This document shows positions 16,455 through 24,599 of a stretch of 64,000 bases of DNA, in pieces. The stretch covers positions 39,537 through 103,536 of the forward strand of contig JAICQO010000012.1 in NCBI GenBank assembly GCA_025937835.1, in the 5' to 3' direction. The position numbers were made by a program, and so were the translations under genes. The stretch is from Polyangiaceae bacterium. GTDB taxonomy: Bacteria; Myxococcota_A; Polyangia; Polyangiales; Polyangiaceae. How positions within the stretch are numbered: position 1 is the stretch's first letter; each line of letters starts with the position of its first letter. The notes beneath the pieces were generated by a model. That model searched no databases. It was not told where the DNA came from and saw nothing but the letters and a program-made list of their open reading frames with translations.

Positions 16455-17036
16455 CTACTTCTTCAGGTTCTTCGCGACGAAGTCCCAGTTCACGAGCTTG
16501 TCGAGGAACGCCTCGAGGAAGCCCTTGCGGTTGTTTCGGTGGTCCAGGTAATACGCGTGCTCCCACACGTCGGCGGTGAGCAGCGGGACCGATTGGGTGG
16601 TAAGCGGGGTTTCCGCGTTCGGCGTGTCCATGAACTTCGCCTTGCCGCCGTCGAGCACCAGCCAGACGTAGCCGGAGCCGAAGCGCCCCATGCCCTGGTT
16701 CACGAACGCGGTGCGGAACGTATCCCAGCCGCCGAGGCCGTTGATGAGATCCGCCACGTCGCCGGCGGGGGGCTGACCGCCGCCGCCCGGCTTCATGCCG
16801 TCCCAGAAGAAGGTGTGGTTCCAGACCTGGGCTGCGTTGTTGAAGACCGCTCCAGAGCTGGTGCGGATCACCTCCACCAGTGATTTCTGCGCATCGGGCT
16901 TGTCACCGATCAGCTCCTTGAGCTTGGTCATGTAGCCCTTGTGGTGCTTCTCGTAGTGAAACTCGAGCGTCTCTTGTTTCATCACGGGCTCGAGCGCGTT
17001 CTTCGCGTACGGAAGCGGCGCCACCTCAAAATCCAT
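16455..17036 (-). CDS. sodB: Superoxide dismutase, Fe type
   Basis: A 193-aa Fe/Mn-family superoxide dismutase. Metal ligands His27, His74 (NNAAQVWNHTFFW), Asp156 and His160 (DVWEHAYYLDHRN) are all present. Gln70 in AAQVWNH is the residue that marks the Fe form. ATG 17036 is preceded by AAGGAG at good spacing, which rules out the longer open frame. The protein has no signal peptide, so it is cytoplasmic. It dismutates superoxide to peroxide and oxygen. The divergent neighbour is a phosphoglycerate dehydrogenase-like gene, with a 308-bp gap holding no recognised element. Confidence 0.95.
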   Translation of the reverse strand: MDFEVAPLPYAKNALEPVMKQETLEFHYEKHHKGYMTKLKELIGDKPDAQKSLVEVIRTSSGAVFNNAAQVWNHTFFWDGMKPGGGGQPPAGDVADLINGLGGWDTFRTAFVNQGMGRFGSGYVWLVLDGGKAKFMDTPNAETPLTTQSVPLLTADVWEHAYYLDHRNNRKGFLEAFLDKLVNWDFVAKNLKK

Positions 17037-17344
17037 AGCGTTCTCCTTTTTCTCTCGCTGTCGTGACGCGAGCCGGCGCTTCGGGGCGCAGCGGCCCGCG
17101 TCTAGAGGAAGCGAAATGTCCGACCGAAGCCGCGCGCTGTCAATGCGCTTCGCTTGGTCACCGACGCGCAACGAAAGCGGAAATTCGGCCCACGTGGATC
17201 AGGGTGGAAACCTCGCGCGAGTGGTACTAGGGAATGGGCCTCGTTCGCCGGGGCGGCACGCGCCGCTCCCCACGCGCTTAGCTCTCGTCCGGTCACCCGC
17301 AAGGCCCGGACAGATCCCAACCGTCAGTCGCTCTAGAGGTCACC

Positions 17345-18277
17345 GTGTCAAAAACCGTCCTTCTCGCTACCGAAAAGCCGTTCTCTGCCTCCGCCCGCAA
17401 CGAGGTCGTCGCGATCATCGAGCAGGCCGGTTACAAGCCCGTCGTCCTCGAGTCCTACAAGGGCAAAGCACCGCTCATCGAGGCGCTCGCCAGCGCCGAC
17501 GCCGCGATCATCCGCAGCGACATCTTCGACGCCGAGGTGCTGGGCGCGGCGCCCAACCTGAAGCTCGTCGTGCGCGCGGGCGCCGGCTACGACAACATCG
17601 ATGTCGCCACGGCCAAGGCCAAGAACATCGCGGTCATGAACACGCCCGGGCAGAACGCCAACGCGGTCGCCGAGCTCGTGTTCGGCATGATGATCTATCA
17701 GGCCCGCGGCAAGTTCAACGGCAAGACCGGCAGCGAGATCCGCGGCAAGACCATCGGCCTCCACGCCTTTGGCGCGGTCGGCCGCGCCGTTGCGGCGATC
17801 GCCAAGGGCTTTGCGATGCCGGTGGTGGCCTTCGACCCGTTCGTTAAGCCGGAAGCGTTCCAGCAAGCGGGGGTGGAAGCCGTGTCGAGCGTGGAAGAGC
17901 TCTACCGCCGCTCGAACTTCGTGTCGCTCCACGTGCCGGCCACCGCCGAGACCAAGAACTCGATCGGCAAGAAGCTCCTGTCGCTGCTCCCGCAGGGCGG
18001 CACCCTGATCAACACCGCCCGGAAAGAGGTCATCAACGAGGCCGAGCTGCTCGAGCAGTTCGAGGCTCGCAAGGACTTCCGCTACCTGTCGGACATCGCG
18101 CCGACCGACGCCACCGCGGCCACGATCAAGGAAAAGTACGCGGACAAGGTCTACTTCACCCCCGTCAAGATGGGCGCGCAGACGGAAGAGGCGAACGTGA
18201 ACGCGGGCCTGGCCGCCGCCCGCCAGATCGTCGGCTTCTTCGAGCGCGGCGAGAAGCAGTTCGTCGTCAACAAGTAG
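17345..18277 (+). CDS. serA: D-3-phosphoglycerate dehydrogenase-like 2-hydroxyacid dehydrogenase
   Basis: A 310-aa short-form D-hydroxyacid dehydrogenase. The substrate-binding block RAGAGYDNID is present, as is the catalytic Arg in NTARKEV. The family NAD-binding glycine motif is altered (GLHAFGAVGRAVA). The usual catalytic His in a TPHxGAxTxEA context is absent: the sequence is FTPVKMGAQTEEAN, with Val-Lys at that place. A similar Lys-containing version occurs in short 3-phosphoglycerate dehydrogenases of some phyla, so the enzyme is probably still active in serine synthesis. That assignment comes from family memory, not a search. There is no C-terminal ACT domain. Confidence 0.82.
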   Translation: MSKTVLLATEKPFSASARNEVVAIIEQAGYKPVVLESYKGKAPLIEALASADAAIIRSDIFDAEVLGAAPNLKLVVRAGAGYDNIDVATAKAKNIAVMNTPGQNANAVAELVFGMMIYQARGKFNGKTGSEIRGKTIGLHAFGAVGRAVAAIAKGFAMPVVAFDPFVKPEAFQQAGVEAVSSVEELYRRSNFVSLHVPATAETKNSIGKKLLSLLPQGGTLINTARKEVINEAELLEQFEARKDFRYLSDIAPTDATAATIKEKYADKVYFTPVKMGAQTEEANVNAGLAAARQIVGFFERGEKQFVVNK

Positions 18278-18295
18278 GCTCGCGCTCCGGTCGCA

Positions 18296-18335
18296 GCCGC
18301 CGCGCAGTCGTCTCCCTAGGGGCGCGCGCGGCGGC
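18296..18335 (+). terminator. GC-rich hairpin after the dehydrogenase gene
   Basis: GCCGCCGCGC (18296-18305) pairs perfectly with GCGCGGCGGC (18326-18335) across a 20-nt loop, 18 bp downstream of the stop. There is no T-run. The rest of the 307-bp gap to the next gene shows no other feature. Confidence 0.5.
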
Positions 18336-18584
18336 CGTGGCGAGCGCCCGAGCTCGTCTCCGATCGGAACATCCAGAACGCGCGGCCCACTCGGCCGGAC
18401 CCGGCCCCCAAGCAAACACCTACGCGAAGGTGACTTGACGCTTTGCGGAAGCGCTCGAGACATCTGGAACTCGCGATGAAAATCGGGCAATAGGCACGAC
18501 GCTCGGGCGATTCCCGAGCTCGAAAATGACTCGTTCCGATTGTTCGTGTCGTCCGTCCTCACGGGGCGGACGTTGGAGGCTTGC

Positions 18585-19691
18585 GTGTTGAAACGATCTC
18601 TGTTGGCTGGTTGTGCGACGATCTTGATGGCAGTGGCGTGCGGGGACGATGAAGAGACGGGGCCGGGCCCGAGCGACATGACCGAAAGCGGGGGTTCTTC
18701 GGGCAGCGCAGGAGCCGGCGGTGAACCGACCGTCGCAGCCGGAGCGGGCGGCACGGTCGAGGTGGCGGGCGGCGCTGGCGGCGAACCCGCGGTCGGCGAA
18801 GCGGGCTCGGGCGGTGGCGGTGAGGTGCTCGAGCCGCTCGCGGCGCGCGGCAAGTACCTGGTCGATCACGTGATCGCGTGTTCCGACTGTCACACGCCGC
18901 GCAACGAGATGGGCGCGCCGATCGCCGAGATGTATATGGCCGGCGTCGAGTGCTTCGTGGAGCTGCCGACGGGTGAGTGCCTCCACTCGCGGAACCTGAC
19001 CAACGACGAGACCGGCCTCAAGAACCGCAGCGACGACGAGATCAAGACGATGATCCGCGACGGCATCCGGCCGAGTGCCACCGGCGACGAGGCGCTGCAC
19101 CCGATCATGCCGTACTACGTGTTCGCGAACACCAAGGACGAGGACCTCGACGCCATCGTCGCCTACCTCCGGACCATCCCCGCGGTCGAGCACGCGCTGC
19201 CGCGCAGCGACGAATTCTTCGCGGTGGAAGCGCCCGCCAACCCGATCGATCCGGACACGATCCCGATGCCAGGCGAGGATTACCCGGAGTTCGAGAGCGC
19301 CGTTCGCGGCCGCTACCTCGCGACGCAGTCGGGCCTGTGCATCGAGTGTCACACGCCGCACGAACAAGCCGCCACGGTGCTCGATCCGGACAAGTACTTC
19401 CAGGGCGGCGAGGAGTTCGACCTGGGCCTGCCCGCGATCCCCGTCTCCAAGAACCTCACCTCCGACGCCGCCACCGGCCTCGGTGAGTGGTCCGTGGAAG
19501 AGATCGTGGCGGCGATGAAGAACGCGGTCGACAAGAACGGAGACGGCCTGTGCCCGCCCATGCCCGCAGGCCCGATGGCGGCCTACGGCGGCCTCACCGA
19601 CGACGACGCGCTCGACATCGCGCACTACCTCAAGTCCCTGCCCGCGATCGAAAACGAGGTCGCCGACATGTGCACCTGGCCTCCGATGTGA
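18585..19691 (+). CDS. Diheme cytochrome c lipoprotein
   Basis: A 368-aa exported protein. GGAGG at 18575-18579 supports GTG 18585 (TTG 18588 is an alternative) over the further upstream frame. The signal ends LMAVAC with lipid Cys19. A Gly/Ser/Ala-rich linker covers residues 30-80. Two class I-like cytochrome c domains follow, with heme motifs C99-S-D-C-H and C252-I-E-C-H, each followed by TP. Both domains contain blocks seen in alcohol/aldehyde-dehydrogenase type cytochromes (SRNLTNDETGL and SKNLTSDAATGLGEWS). It would carry electrons at the periplasmic or outer membrane surface. It is 4 bp upstream of a second diheme protein, so the two are probably an operon. Confidence 0.9.
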   Translation: MLKRSLLAGCATILMAVACGDDEETGPGPSDMTESGGSSGSAGAGGEPTVAAGAGGTVEVAGGAGGEPAVGEAGSGGGGEVLEPLAARGKYLVDHVIACSDCHTPRNEMGAPIAEMYMAGVECFVELPTGECLHSRNLTNDETGLKNRSDDEIKTMIRDGIRPSATGDEALHPIMPYYVFANTKDEDLDAIVAYLRTIPAVEHALPRSDEFFAVEAPANPIDPDTIPMPGEDYPEFESAVRGRYLATQSGLCIECHTPHEQAATVLDPDKYFQGGEEFDLGLPAIPVSKNLTSDAATGLGEWSVEEIVAAMKNAVDKNGDGLCPPMPAGPMAAYGGLTDDDALDIAHYLKSLPAIENEVADMCTWPPM

Positions 19692-19695
19692 GTCG

Positions 19696-20754
19696 ATGAT
19701 CGAGCCTCGTTCCAAGAGGCTTCTCGCCGTCTGTGCCTTGGCCGCTGCATGCGGCGAGGGCAGCGGCGAGAAGCCGAACGAGCCAAGCCCGGAGGCCGAG
19801 GTCCCGGAGAGCGTCGAGCCCTACCCTCGCCCGGACTACGCGCTCTTGTCCGAAACCGGGCTGTACGCAGAGCTCGAGGCCGAAGAGCTGGCGCCCGGCG
19901 TCCAGGCCTTCGCCCCCGAATTTACGCTCTGGTCCGACGCGGCCGCCAAACGCAGGTGGGTACGCCTCCCCGTCGGGGCGAGCATCGACACCAGCGACCC
20001 GGATCGCTGGCAAATGCCGGTCGGCACCAAATTCTGGAAAGAGTTTTCGAAGGACGGCGTCCGCGTCGAGACCCGGCTGATCGAGCGCTTCGGCGAGGGC
20101 CCGAGCGACTACTTGATGGCCGCGTTCGTCTGGCGTGACGACGACAGCGACGCCGAGGTCGTGATCGGCGGCGGCGGCCAGAGCGACGTCCGCGGCACCG
20201 CCCACGACGTCCCTTCGGAGAAGCAATGCCGCGCCTGCCACAACGGCGAGCCCGGCCGCATCCTCGGCTTCAGCGCCCTACAACTCGCCCACGACGGCCC
20301 AGGGCTCACCCTCTCCGAGCTGACGAACGAGGAGCGCCTGAGCGCCGCCGTCGAAATCGGCGGCGGATCCATCACTCCTACGGGTGACACGGCCACCCGC
20401 GACGCGCTCGGCTACCTGCACGCCAACTGCGGCCATTGCCACAACCTCAACGGTACGGCCTGGCCCGACACGCAAATGGTGTTGCGGCTGGCGCTCGCCG
20501 AGCAGGAGCTCGAAGACAGCGAGCTCTTCCAGTCCGTGGTCGGCCGCCGCATGCAGTACTTCCGCGACACGGCCGTCACCCACCGCGTCCTCCCGGGAAA
20601 CCCCGACGAGAGCGGCCTGCTCGTCCGCATGCAGCGCCGCGGCCCGAAGGAGCAAATGCCGCCCCTCGGCACCGAAATCGTGGACGAAGGCGGGGTCGCG
20701 GCCGTCCGGCAGTGGATCTCGAACCTGCCCGCCGATCTGCCGATCGAAGACTGA
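19696..20754 (+). CDS. SO_2930-like diheme c-type lipoprotein
   Basis: A 352-aa lipoprotein (RRLLAV-like hydrophobic stretch ending LAAAC, lipid Cys19). It has two heme-binding motifs, CRACH and CGHCH (in HANCGHCHNLNG), far apart in a mostly beta-rich protein. The first half carries FTLWSDAAAKRRWVRLP and MPVGTKFWKEF, a pattern I associate with the SO_2930 family of diheme proteins. The C-terminus (GTEIVDEGGVAAVRQWI) is the conserved end of many myxobacterial exported c-type proteins. It is probably a periplasmic or surface electron-transfer partner of the preceding cytochrome. A damaged copy of its 3' end lies at 22351-22451. Confidence 0.85.
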   Translation: MIEPRSKRLLAVCALAAACGEGSGEKPNEPSPEAEVPESVEPYPRPDYALLSETGLYAELEAEELAPGVQAFAPEFTLWSDAAAKRRWVRLPVGASIDTSDPDRWQMPVGTKFWKEFSKDGVRVETRLIERFGEGPSDYLMAAFVWRDDDSDAEVVIGGGGQSDVRGTAHDVPSEKQCRACHNGEPGRILGFSALQLAHDGPGLTLSELTNEERLSAAVEIGGGSITPTGDTATRDALGYLHANCGHCHNLNGTAWPDTQMVLRLALAEQELEDSELFQSVVGRRMQYFRDTAVTHRVLPGNPDESGLLVRMQRRGPKEQMPPLGTEIVDEGGVAAVRQWISNLPADLPIED

Positions 20755-20787
20755 CTCAGCAACCCGGACCGACCGGGCCCGAGCGGC

Positions 20788-22248
20788 CTAGCCGCCCACC
20801 GCGACCGGGTCCTCGCACAGTTCCACCGCCGCCGTGCAGGCCTCCGCGTACGGCGCGTCGACCAGGAAAGTCTCGCCCCTCGAGGTGCAGCGGCACCGCA
20901 CGCCGTCATCCCCCTCTGCGCAGGTGATATTCATACCGCCGCCGGCAAGGCTCACCACCGGCTGATCTATGAGCAGTGCCGGTCCCGCGCAAATTCGCTG
21001 CATCGTACAGGAGCCGTTGTCCTCACGCACGTTGACTGGCCGGTTCGTGCAGGTCGCCGTCCCCGTAGGCACGAACTCCACCGGTGGAGCGCAATACGGC
21101 ACCCACTTCCGGCAAGCACCGGCATCCTCGCCCTGGGTTGGCTCGCCGTTGAAGAAGTAAGCCCACTTCGCGCCGTTCGACGTCGCAGACGACAGACACT
21201 CGCAGTATCCGTCCTCATCGCACTCGATCATCGGATCGTAGAGCGCGAAAATCCCGGGTTCGAGCTCCGCAACGCACTCCGCTTCGCCGCGACACACGTT
21301 GTCCAGGTAGTCCGGGTACGCATCGGTGACGACGCAATCCTCTTGCCCCGTCGGCTCGGGATTCGGCTCGTCGCAGCGCTCGAAGAGCTGCTCGCACGCA
21401 GCGGCGGGCCCCACGCCCTCGACCCGGTAGCGATTGCCCGTATCGCACCGGCACGAAAGCGGAGTCCCAGAGCAGATCACGAACTGTCGGCGAGTCACCT
21501 TTCCCGAGACACGGGTGCTTGGATCCGCGCTGAGCTCGCAGCGCTGCCGAGTCTCGCAAGCGGTCGGCGAGCTCTGCTGAAGCTCGAGCTCGCACTGCTC
21601 TTCTCCGCTGAAAATGTCGTCCTCGCCCGTGAGAAAGAGGTTGGCGGCCGACTGGCAAACACGGGGCCCGACGAGCCCGGTGATTTCGAGCGGAGCCGCC
21701 TCCGTGAACGCGCTGTGGCATTCCCACGCCCCGCTCGCGCGCAGGTTGCACGAGATCGATTCCTGCCCCGCACAGTCAAGATCCAGACTGCACCCGCTCG
21801 CGCCCATCGTTTGTGAGCGGACCGTGCAGCCATCCGGCGGATGCCACGGTGGCAACTCCGGCGTCGCTCCGCCTTCCCCGCCTTCGCCGGAGTTGGCGCC
21901 CGCGCCCGCTTCCCCGCCTTCGGCGGAGTTGGCGCCCGCGCCCGCTTCACCGCCTTCGCCCGGCTTGGCGCCCGTTCCGGAGCTGCCCCCGGAGCTCGCG
22001 CCCGCGTGGCAAGCGCCGCCTGTTACCGGAGGCTCACCCGCGCCGCCGCCTTCGCCACCGATGACGCCGCCAGTTCCCGCTCCGGCTCCGCCATTTCCGC
22101 CGAATGGCGCGCTGCCTCCGCTCTCCGTTTGCTCCGAGCCTTGTCCGCCCTGTCCCGCCTCGCCGTCGCCCGGCTCGCCGCTTTCGTCGGGCGTACACGC
22201 AGACACGATGATGAACGACAACCCCAGTACACAACCGATTTCCCGCAT
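20788..22248 (-). CDS. Cysteine-rich lipoprotein with glycine-rich repeat linker
   Basis: A 486-aa lipoprotein (signal MREIGCVLGLSFIIVSAC, lipid Cys18). Residues 20-140 are a Gly/Ala/Ser/Glu-rich linker that includes near-identical 12-residue repeats of the form GGEAGAGANSAE. The rest is a Cys-rich domain with roughly thirty cysteines in repeated pairs such as CRCDTG, CECLSS and CRCTSRGE, probably disulphide-bonded. Proteins of this design are common surface or periplasmic products in Polyangiales and have no known function. It is convergent with the diheme gene (33 bp apart). Confidence 0.82.
   Translation of the reverse strand: MREIGCVLGLSFIIVSACTPDESGEPGDGEAGQGGQGSEQTESGGSAPFGGNGGAGAGTGGVIGGEGGGAGEPPVTGGACHAGASSGGSSGTGAKPGEGGEAGAGANSAEGGEAGAGANSGEGGEGGATPELPPWHPPDGCTVRSQTMGASGCSLDLDCAGQESISCNLRASGAWECHSAFTEAAPLEITGLVGPRVCQSAANLFLTGEDDIFSGEEQCELELQQSSPTACETRQRCELSADPSTRVSGKVTRRQFVICSGTPLSCRCDTGNRYRVEGVGPAAACEQLFERCDEPNPEPTGQEDCVVTDAYPDYLDNVCRGEAECVAELEPGIFALYDPMIECDEDGYCECLSSATSNGAKWAYFFNGEPTQGEDAGACRKWVPYCAPPVEFVPTGTATCTNRPVNVREDNGSCTMQRICAGPALLIDQPVVSLAGGGMNITCAEGDDGVRCRCTSRGETFLVDAPYAEACTAAVELCEDPVAVGG
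21889..21960. repeat. 36-bp tandem repeat inside the Cys-rich lipoprotein gene
   Basis: Two 36-bp units (21889-21924 and 21925-21960) differ at two positions, and a partial third unit follows. On the coding strand they give the GGEAGAGANS(A/G)E linker repeats. The unit keeps the frame, so copy-number change would alter linker length without disrupting the protein. Confidence 0.8.
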
Positions 22249-22350
22249 GGCAATTACCCCTTTCCGGCCCCGTATATCACAGCTAGCTCATGAGCGCCGA
22301 TTAGAGTTTGGCCGCGACCCATAGCCTTCATCCGAATGAGCAATGTTACC

Positions 22351-22451
22351 CTCCGTAGCGAAATCATGGAGGAAGGTGGCCTCGGCGCCGTCCGGCAAAG
22401 GATCTAAACCCCGCCCCGCCGCCGATCTGCCGATTCCATGACTGACTCAGC
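22351..22451 (+). pseudogene. Degenerate duplicate of the 3' end of the diheme lipoprotein gene
   Basis: This stretch aligns with 20665-20760, the end of the upstream diheme gene. GAAATC, then GCCGTCCGGCA, GGATCT, GCCGATCTGCCGAT and the stop-spanning GACTGACTCAGC recur in the same order. Read in the matching frame it gives EIMEEGGLGAVRQRI and then a TAA, against EIVDEGGVAAVRQWI in the intact gene. No start or heme motif remains. It is a duplication scar, not a gene. Confidence 0.8.
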
Positions 22452-22782
22452 GACGCGCGCGCTCGAGCTCCACCGCGAGCGCCTGCTCGAAAGCCTCCGG
22501 GTCCGTGTAGATGCGCATCAGATCCCCGAGCTCTCCGAAGTTTCGCACCAGCTTGGCCGTGATCTGCACGAACGGCGAGCCCGTCAGCATGTACACCCCG
22601 CGCAGCGCGTTGCGGTGTCGAGCCAACCAGCGGCACCACTCCGCGCTCACCTCGATCGTCACGCCGCGTGATTGCTTGGCATCGACGAACAGACTCAGCG
22701 CTCCCCCGCGCAGATCGTTCTCGAGCTCCTCGAACGGAGCCGCCCCGCATGCCCAGAACCTTAAGGAACGCCCGCCCGGCAA
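22447..22782 (-). pseudogene. N-terminally truncated SpoIIAA/STAS-like protein
   Basis: An open frame of 111 codons with good codon bias. The body from APFEELENDL through SLFVDAKQSRGVTIEVS to RIYTDPEAFEQAL fits a small SpoIIAA/STAS-like family in which a first strand-helix unit normally precedes this part. That unit is missing. The first dozen residues here (MPGGRSLRFWACG) come from a repeated non-coding element (block at 22748-22763), so the original 5' end seems to have been replaced. It could still be translated from ATG 22782 but would lack part of the fold. Confidence 0.55.
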
Positions 22783-22920
22783 GTTTGCGGTTTTGGCGAG
22801 GCTTTCGCGAGCACCGGAGCGGAGCGTAGGTGGCTACGTGAGCACCGGAGCGCAGCGAAAACGAAGCCAAAACCCAAAATCGCCGGGCGTGGTGGAAGCT
22901 AAAGATACCGGGGATGGCGG
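22748..22920. repeat. Repeat element, copy A
   Basis: Two blocks, CATGCCCAGAACCTTA (22748-22763) and one starting CGTGGTGGAAGCTAA (22888-22920), recur at 26317-26368, where they are nearly adjacent. Between the blocks here is a 124-bp insert holding an 18-bp direct repeat with one mismatch (GAGCACCGGAGCGGAGCG, 22809-22826 and 22840-22857). No open frame is convincing. Confidence 0.65.
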
Positions 22921-22924
22921 CTGA

Positions 22925-24244
22925 TCATACGCTGAGCAGGGGGCTCGGCGGGGGCGGCGGCGAAAGCTCCGGACGCGGAGCCCTGCCGAGCACGTGCTCA
23001 TACACGCTGATGCTGCGCTTGGCCTTGGCCTCCCAGGTGAACTCGTCGCGGATGCGCTCGCGGCAAGCGTCGCTCATCGGCAGCCAGCGATCCGGCTTGG
23101 CCACGAGCTCGGAGACGATCCGATCGATCTGCCGCGCGGTGATCTCGGCCGACTCGAGAGGCAGCCGGAAGCCCGTCCGGTCATCGACGATCTCCGCGGG
23201 CCCGCCGTACGCCATCACGATTGGCACCACCCCGAGCGCCATGCCCTCGACCACGACGCCACCGCCGAACTCGCGGATCGACGGGAACACCTGCAAATGG
23301 GCCTGCCCGAGCAAGCGCAGCGTGTCCTTGTGCTCGAGCCAGCCGTGAAAGGTGGTCTGCGCGCCGATGCCCTCTTCGCGCACGATCCGCTCGAGGTAAG
23401 CGCGCTCCGGGCCGTCGCCCAGGATGTCGAACACGACGTCGCCGCGCTTGATCGCCGGAGCGAGCCCGCGAATCGCCACGTCCGCGCATTTGTACGGCGT
23501 GAGCCGCCCCACGAACACCGCGCGCAGCGGCTTGGTCAGGGGCCCTCGCGACTCGCGGCTGACCGTGGTCTCGAGGATGCCGTTCTCCGGCAGGTAGAAG
23601 CAGCGCGACCGGTGTCGCTCGGGGATCTCGTCCCAGGTGGCGCGAGATGCGACGAGCAGCGCCGCCGCGTCGCGCCAGGTCGCGGACAGGAACGGCGCGT
23701 GCTGATAGACGCTGCGAAAACGGTTCACGAGCTCGCGCTCTTTCTGGAGCGCGTTGGCGTAGCCCTTCGGCCAGGGCAGGCCGCCGTTGATCGGACCGAG
23801 CACGAACGGCACCCGCGCCCGCGACAAGCGCTTGGTGATCGGGCTCGACACGACCGGGCTGACCGGCGTGATCCGATGCACGACGTCGAACTCTCCGCCT
23901 TCGATGCGCTTTCCGAGCAGCTGCCAGGTGAGCCGCTCGAACAACCAGTAGAACGGGATGCCGACGGCCGTGAACATTTGGGTGGTGTGGTCCGACCTCA
24001 GCACCCGATGCGTGAACCAGACCTTGAGCTTCTCGTAGTTCGCGAGGCGGATGAACGTGACGCGATCCCTCGGCCAGGACGAGCGCTCGATGGCGGGCTC
24101 GTTCATCTCGTGGGTGACGAGGTGGACGTCCGCGTTCTTCGACAGTGCAAAAGCGTGACTCCACCCGACCAGCGGCCCGCTCACCCACTCCGGGTTGCAG
24201 AGCTCGGCCAGCACCAAGGCGCGGATCCGGGGCGCGTTCGACAT
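22925..24244 (-). CDS. Family 4 glycosyltransferase
   Basis: A 439-aa GT-B glycosyltransferase of family GT4. The N-terminal acceptor domain is Arg/aromatic rich and interacts with the membrane (FERLTWQLLGKRI). The donor domain has AVFVGRLTPYK, DILGDGPERAYLE and the EX7E-like REFGGGVVVEGMALGVVPIV, followed by GGPAEIVDD. It transfers an unidentified sugar from a nucleotide donor, probably to a lipid-linked glycan. A short Pro-rich tail ends the protein. It sits next to an O-antigen ligase-type gene, and the two are bracketed by the A and B copies of a short repeat. Confidence 0.9.
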   Translation of the reverse strand: MSNAPRIRALVLAELCNPEWVSGPLVGWSHAFALSKNADVHLVTHEMNEPAIERSSWPRDRVTFIRLANYEKLKVWFTHRVLRSDHTTQMFTAVGIPFYWLFERLTWQLLGKRIEGGEFDVVHRITPVSPVVSSPITKRLSRARVPFVLGPINGGLPWPKGYANALQKERELVNRFRSVYQHAPFLSATWRDAAALLVASRATWDEIPERHRSRCFYLPENGILETTVSRESRGPLTKPLRAVFVGRLTPYKCADVAIRGLAPAIKRGDVVFDILGDGPERAYLERIVREEGIGAQTTFHGWLEHKDTLRLLGQAHLQVFPSIREFGGGVVVEGMALGVVPIVMAYGGPAEIVDDRTGFRLPLESAEITARQIDRIVSELVAKPDRWLPMSDACRERIRDEFTWEAKAKRSISVYEHVLGRAPRPELSPPPPPSPLLSV

Positions 24245-24406
24245 CGGGCACGACTATAGCCGCGTTTTGTGAGGCTGCAGGCTGCGCGAGGCGAGCAAAG
24301 GAAGTCACCATGGCCCGACGAGCGCACGGCTGCGAAGCGCCTGCTCGAGGTGCCTTCGGGTTTGGCGCGAGCGGCCCCGGCAGGCTAGTCTTCGCCGAGT
24401 CCCGCG

Positions 24407-24580
24407 ATGGCCAAGCTGCTCCTGATGTCCGTCGTTTTCGTCACCGCCGCGTTGCCCGCGTACACCGCGCGTGACCCGCAGGAGCGGCGCGGCCTCGGTC
24501 GCGCCATCCTCGGCCTCGTCGCCTTCAATGTGGTCTACGCCGCGCTGGTCGCGGTCGTCTATCCGCGGATCTGTTGGTAA
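24407..24580 (+). CDS. 57-aa two-helix membrane protein
   Basis: A short ORF starting ATG 24407 and ending TAA 24580. It encodes a hydrophobic segment (KLLLMSVVFVTAALPAY), a charged loop (ARDPQERRGLGR) and a second helix (LGLVAFNVVYAALVAVVY). Third positions are almost all G or C, as in neighbouring genes. The two-helix hairpin with a basic loop is common in small myxobacterial membrane proteins. Function is unknown. It is convergent with the O-antigen ligase-like gene (19 bp between stops) and divergent from the glycosyltransferase. Confidence 0.65.
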   Translation: MAKLLLMSVVFVTAALPAYTARDPQERRGLGRAILGLVAFNVVYAALVAVVYPRICW

Positions 24581-24599
24581 CGCGGCCGCTCCTCGAGCG

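Noticed and set aside
21889..21960. CRISPR-like regularly spaced repeats
   Set aside because: Units are directly tandem without spacers and encode a glycine-rich linker.
22748..22920. Insertion sequence at repeat copy A
   Set aside because: No transposase frame, no terminal inverted repeats and no target-site duplication that I could see.
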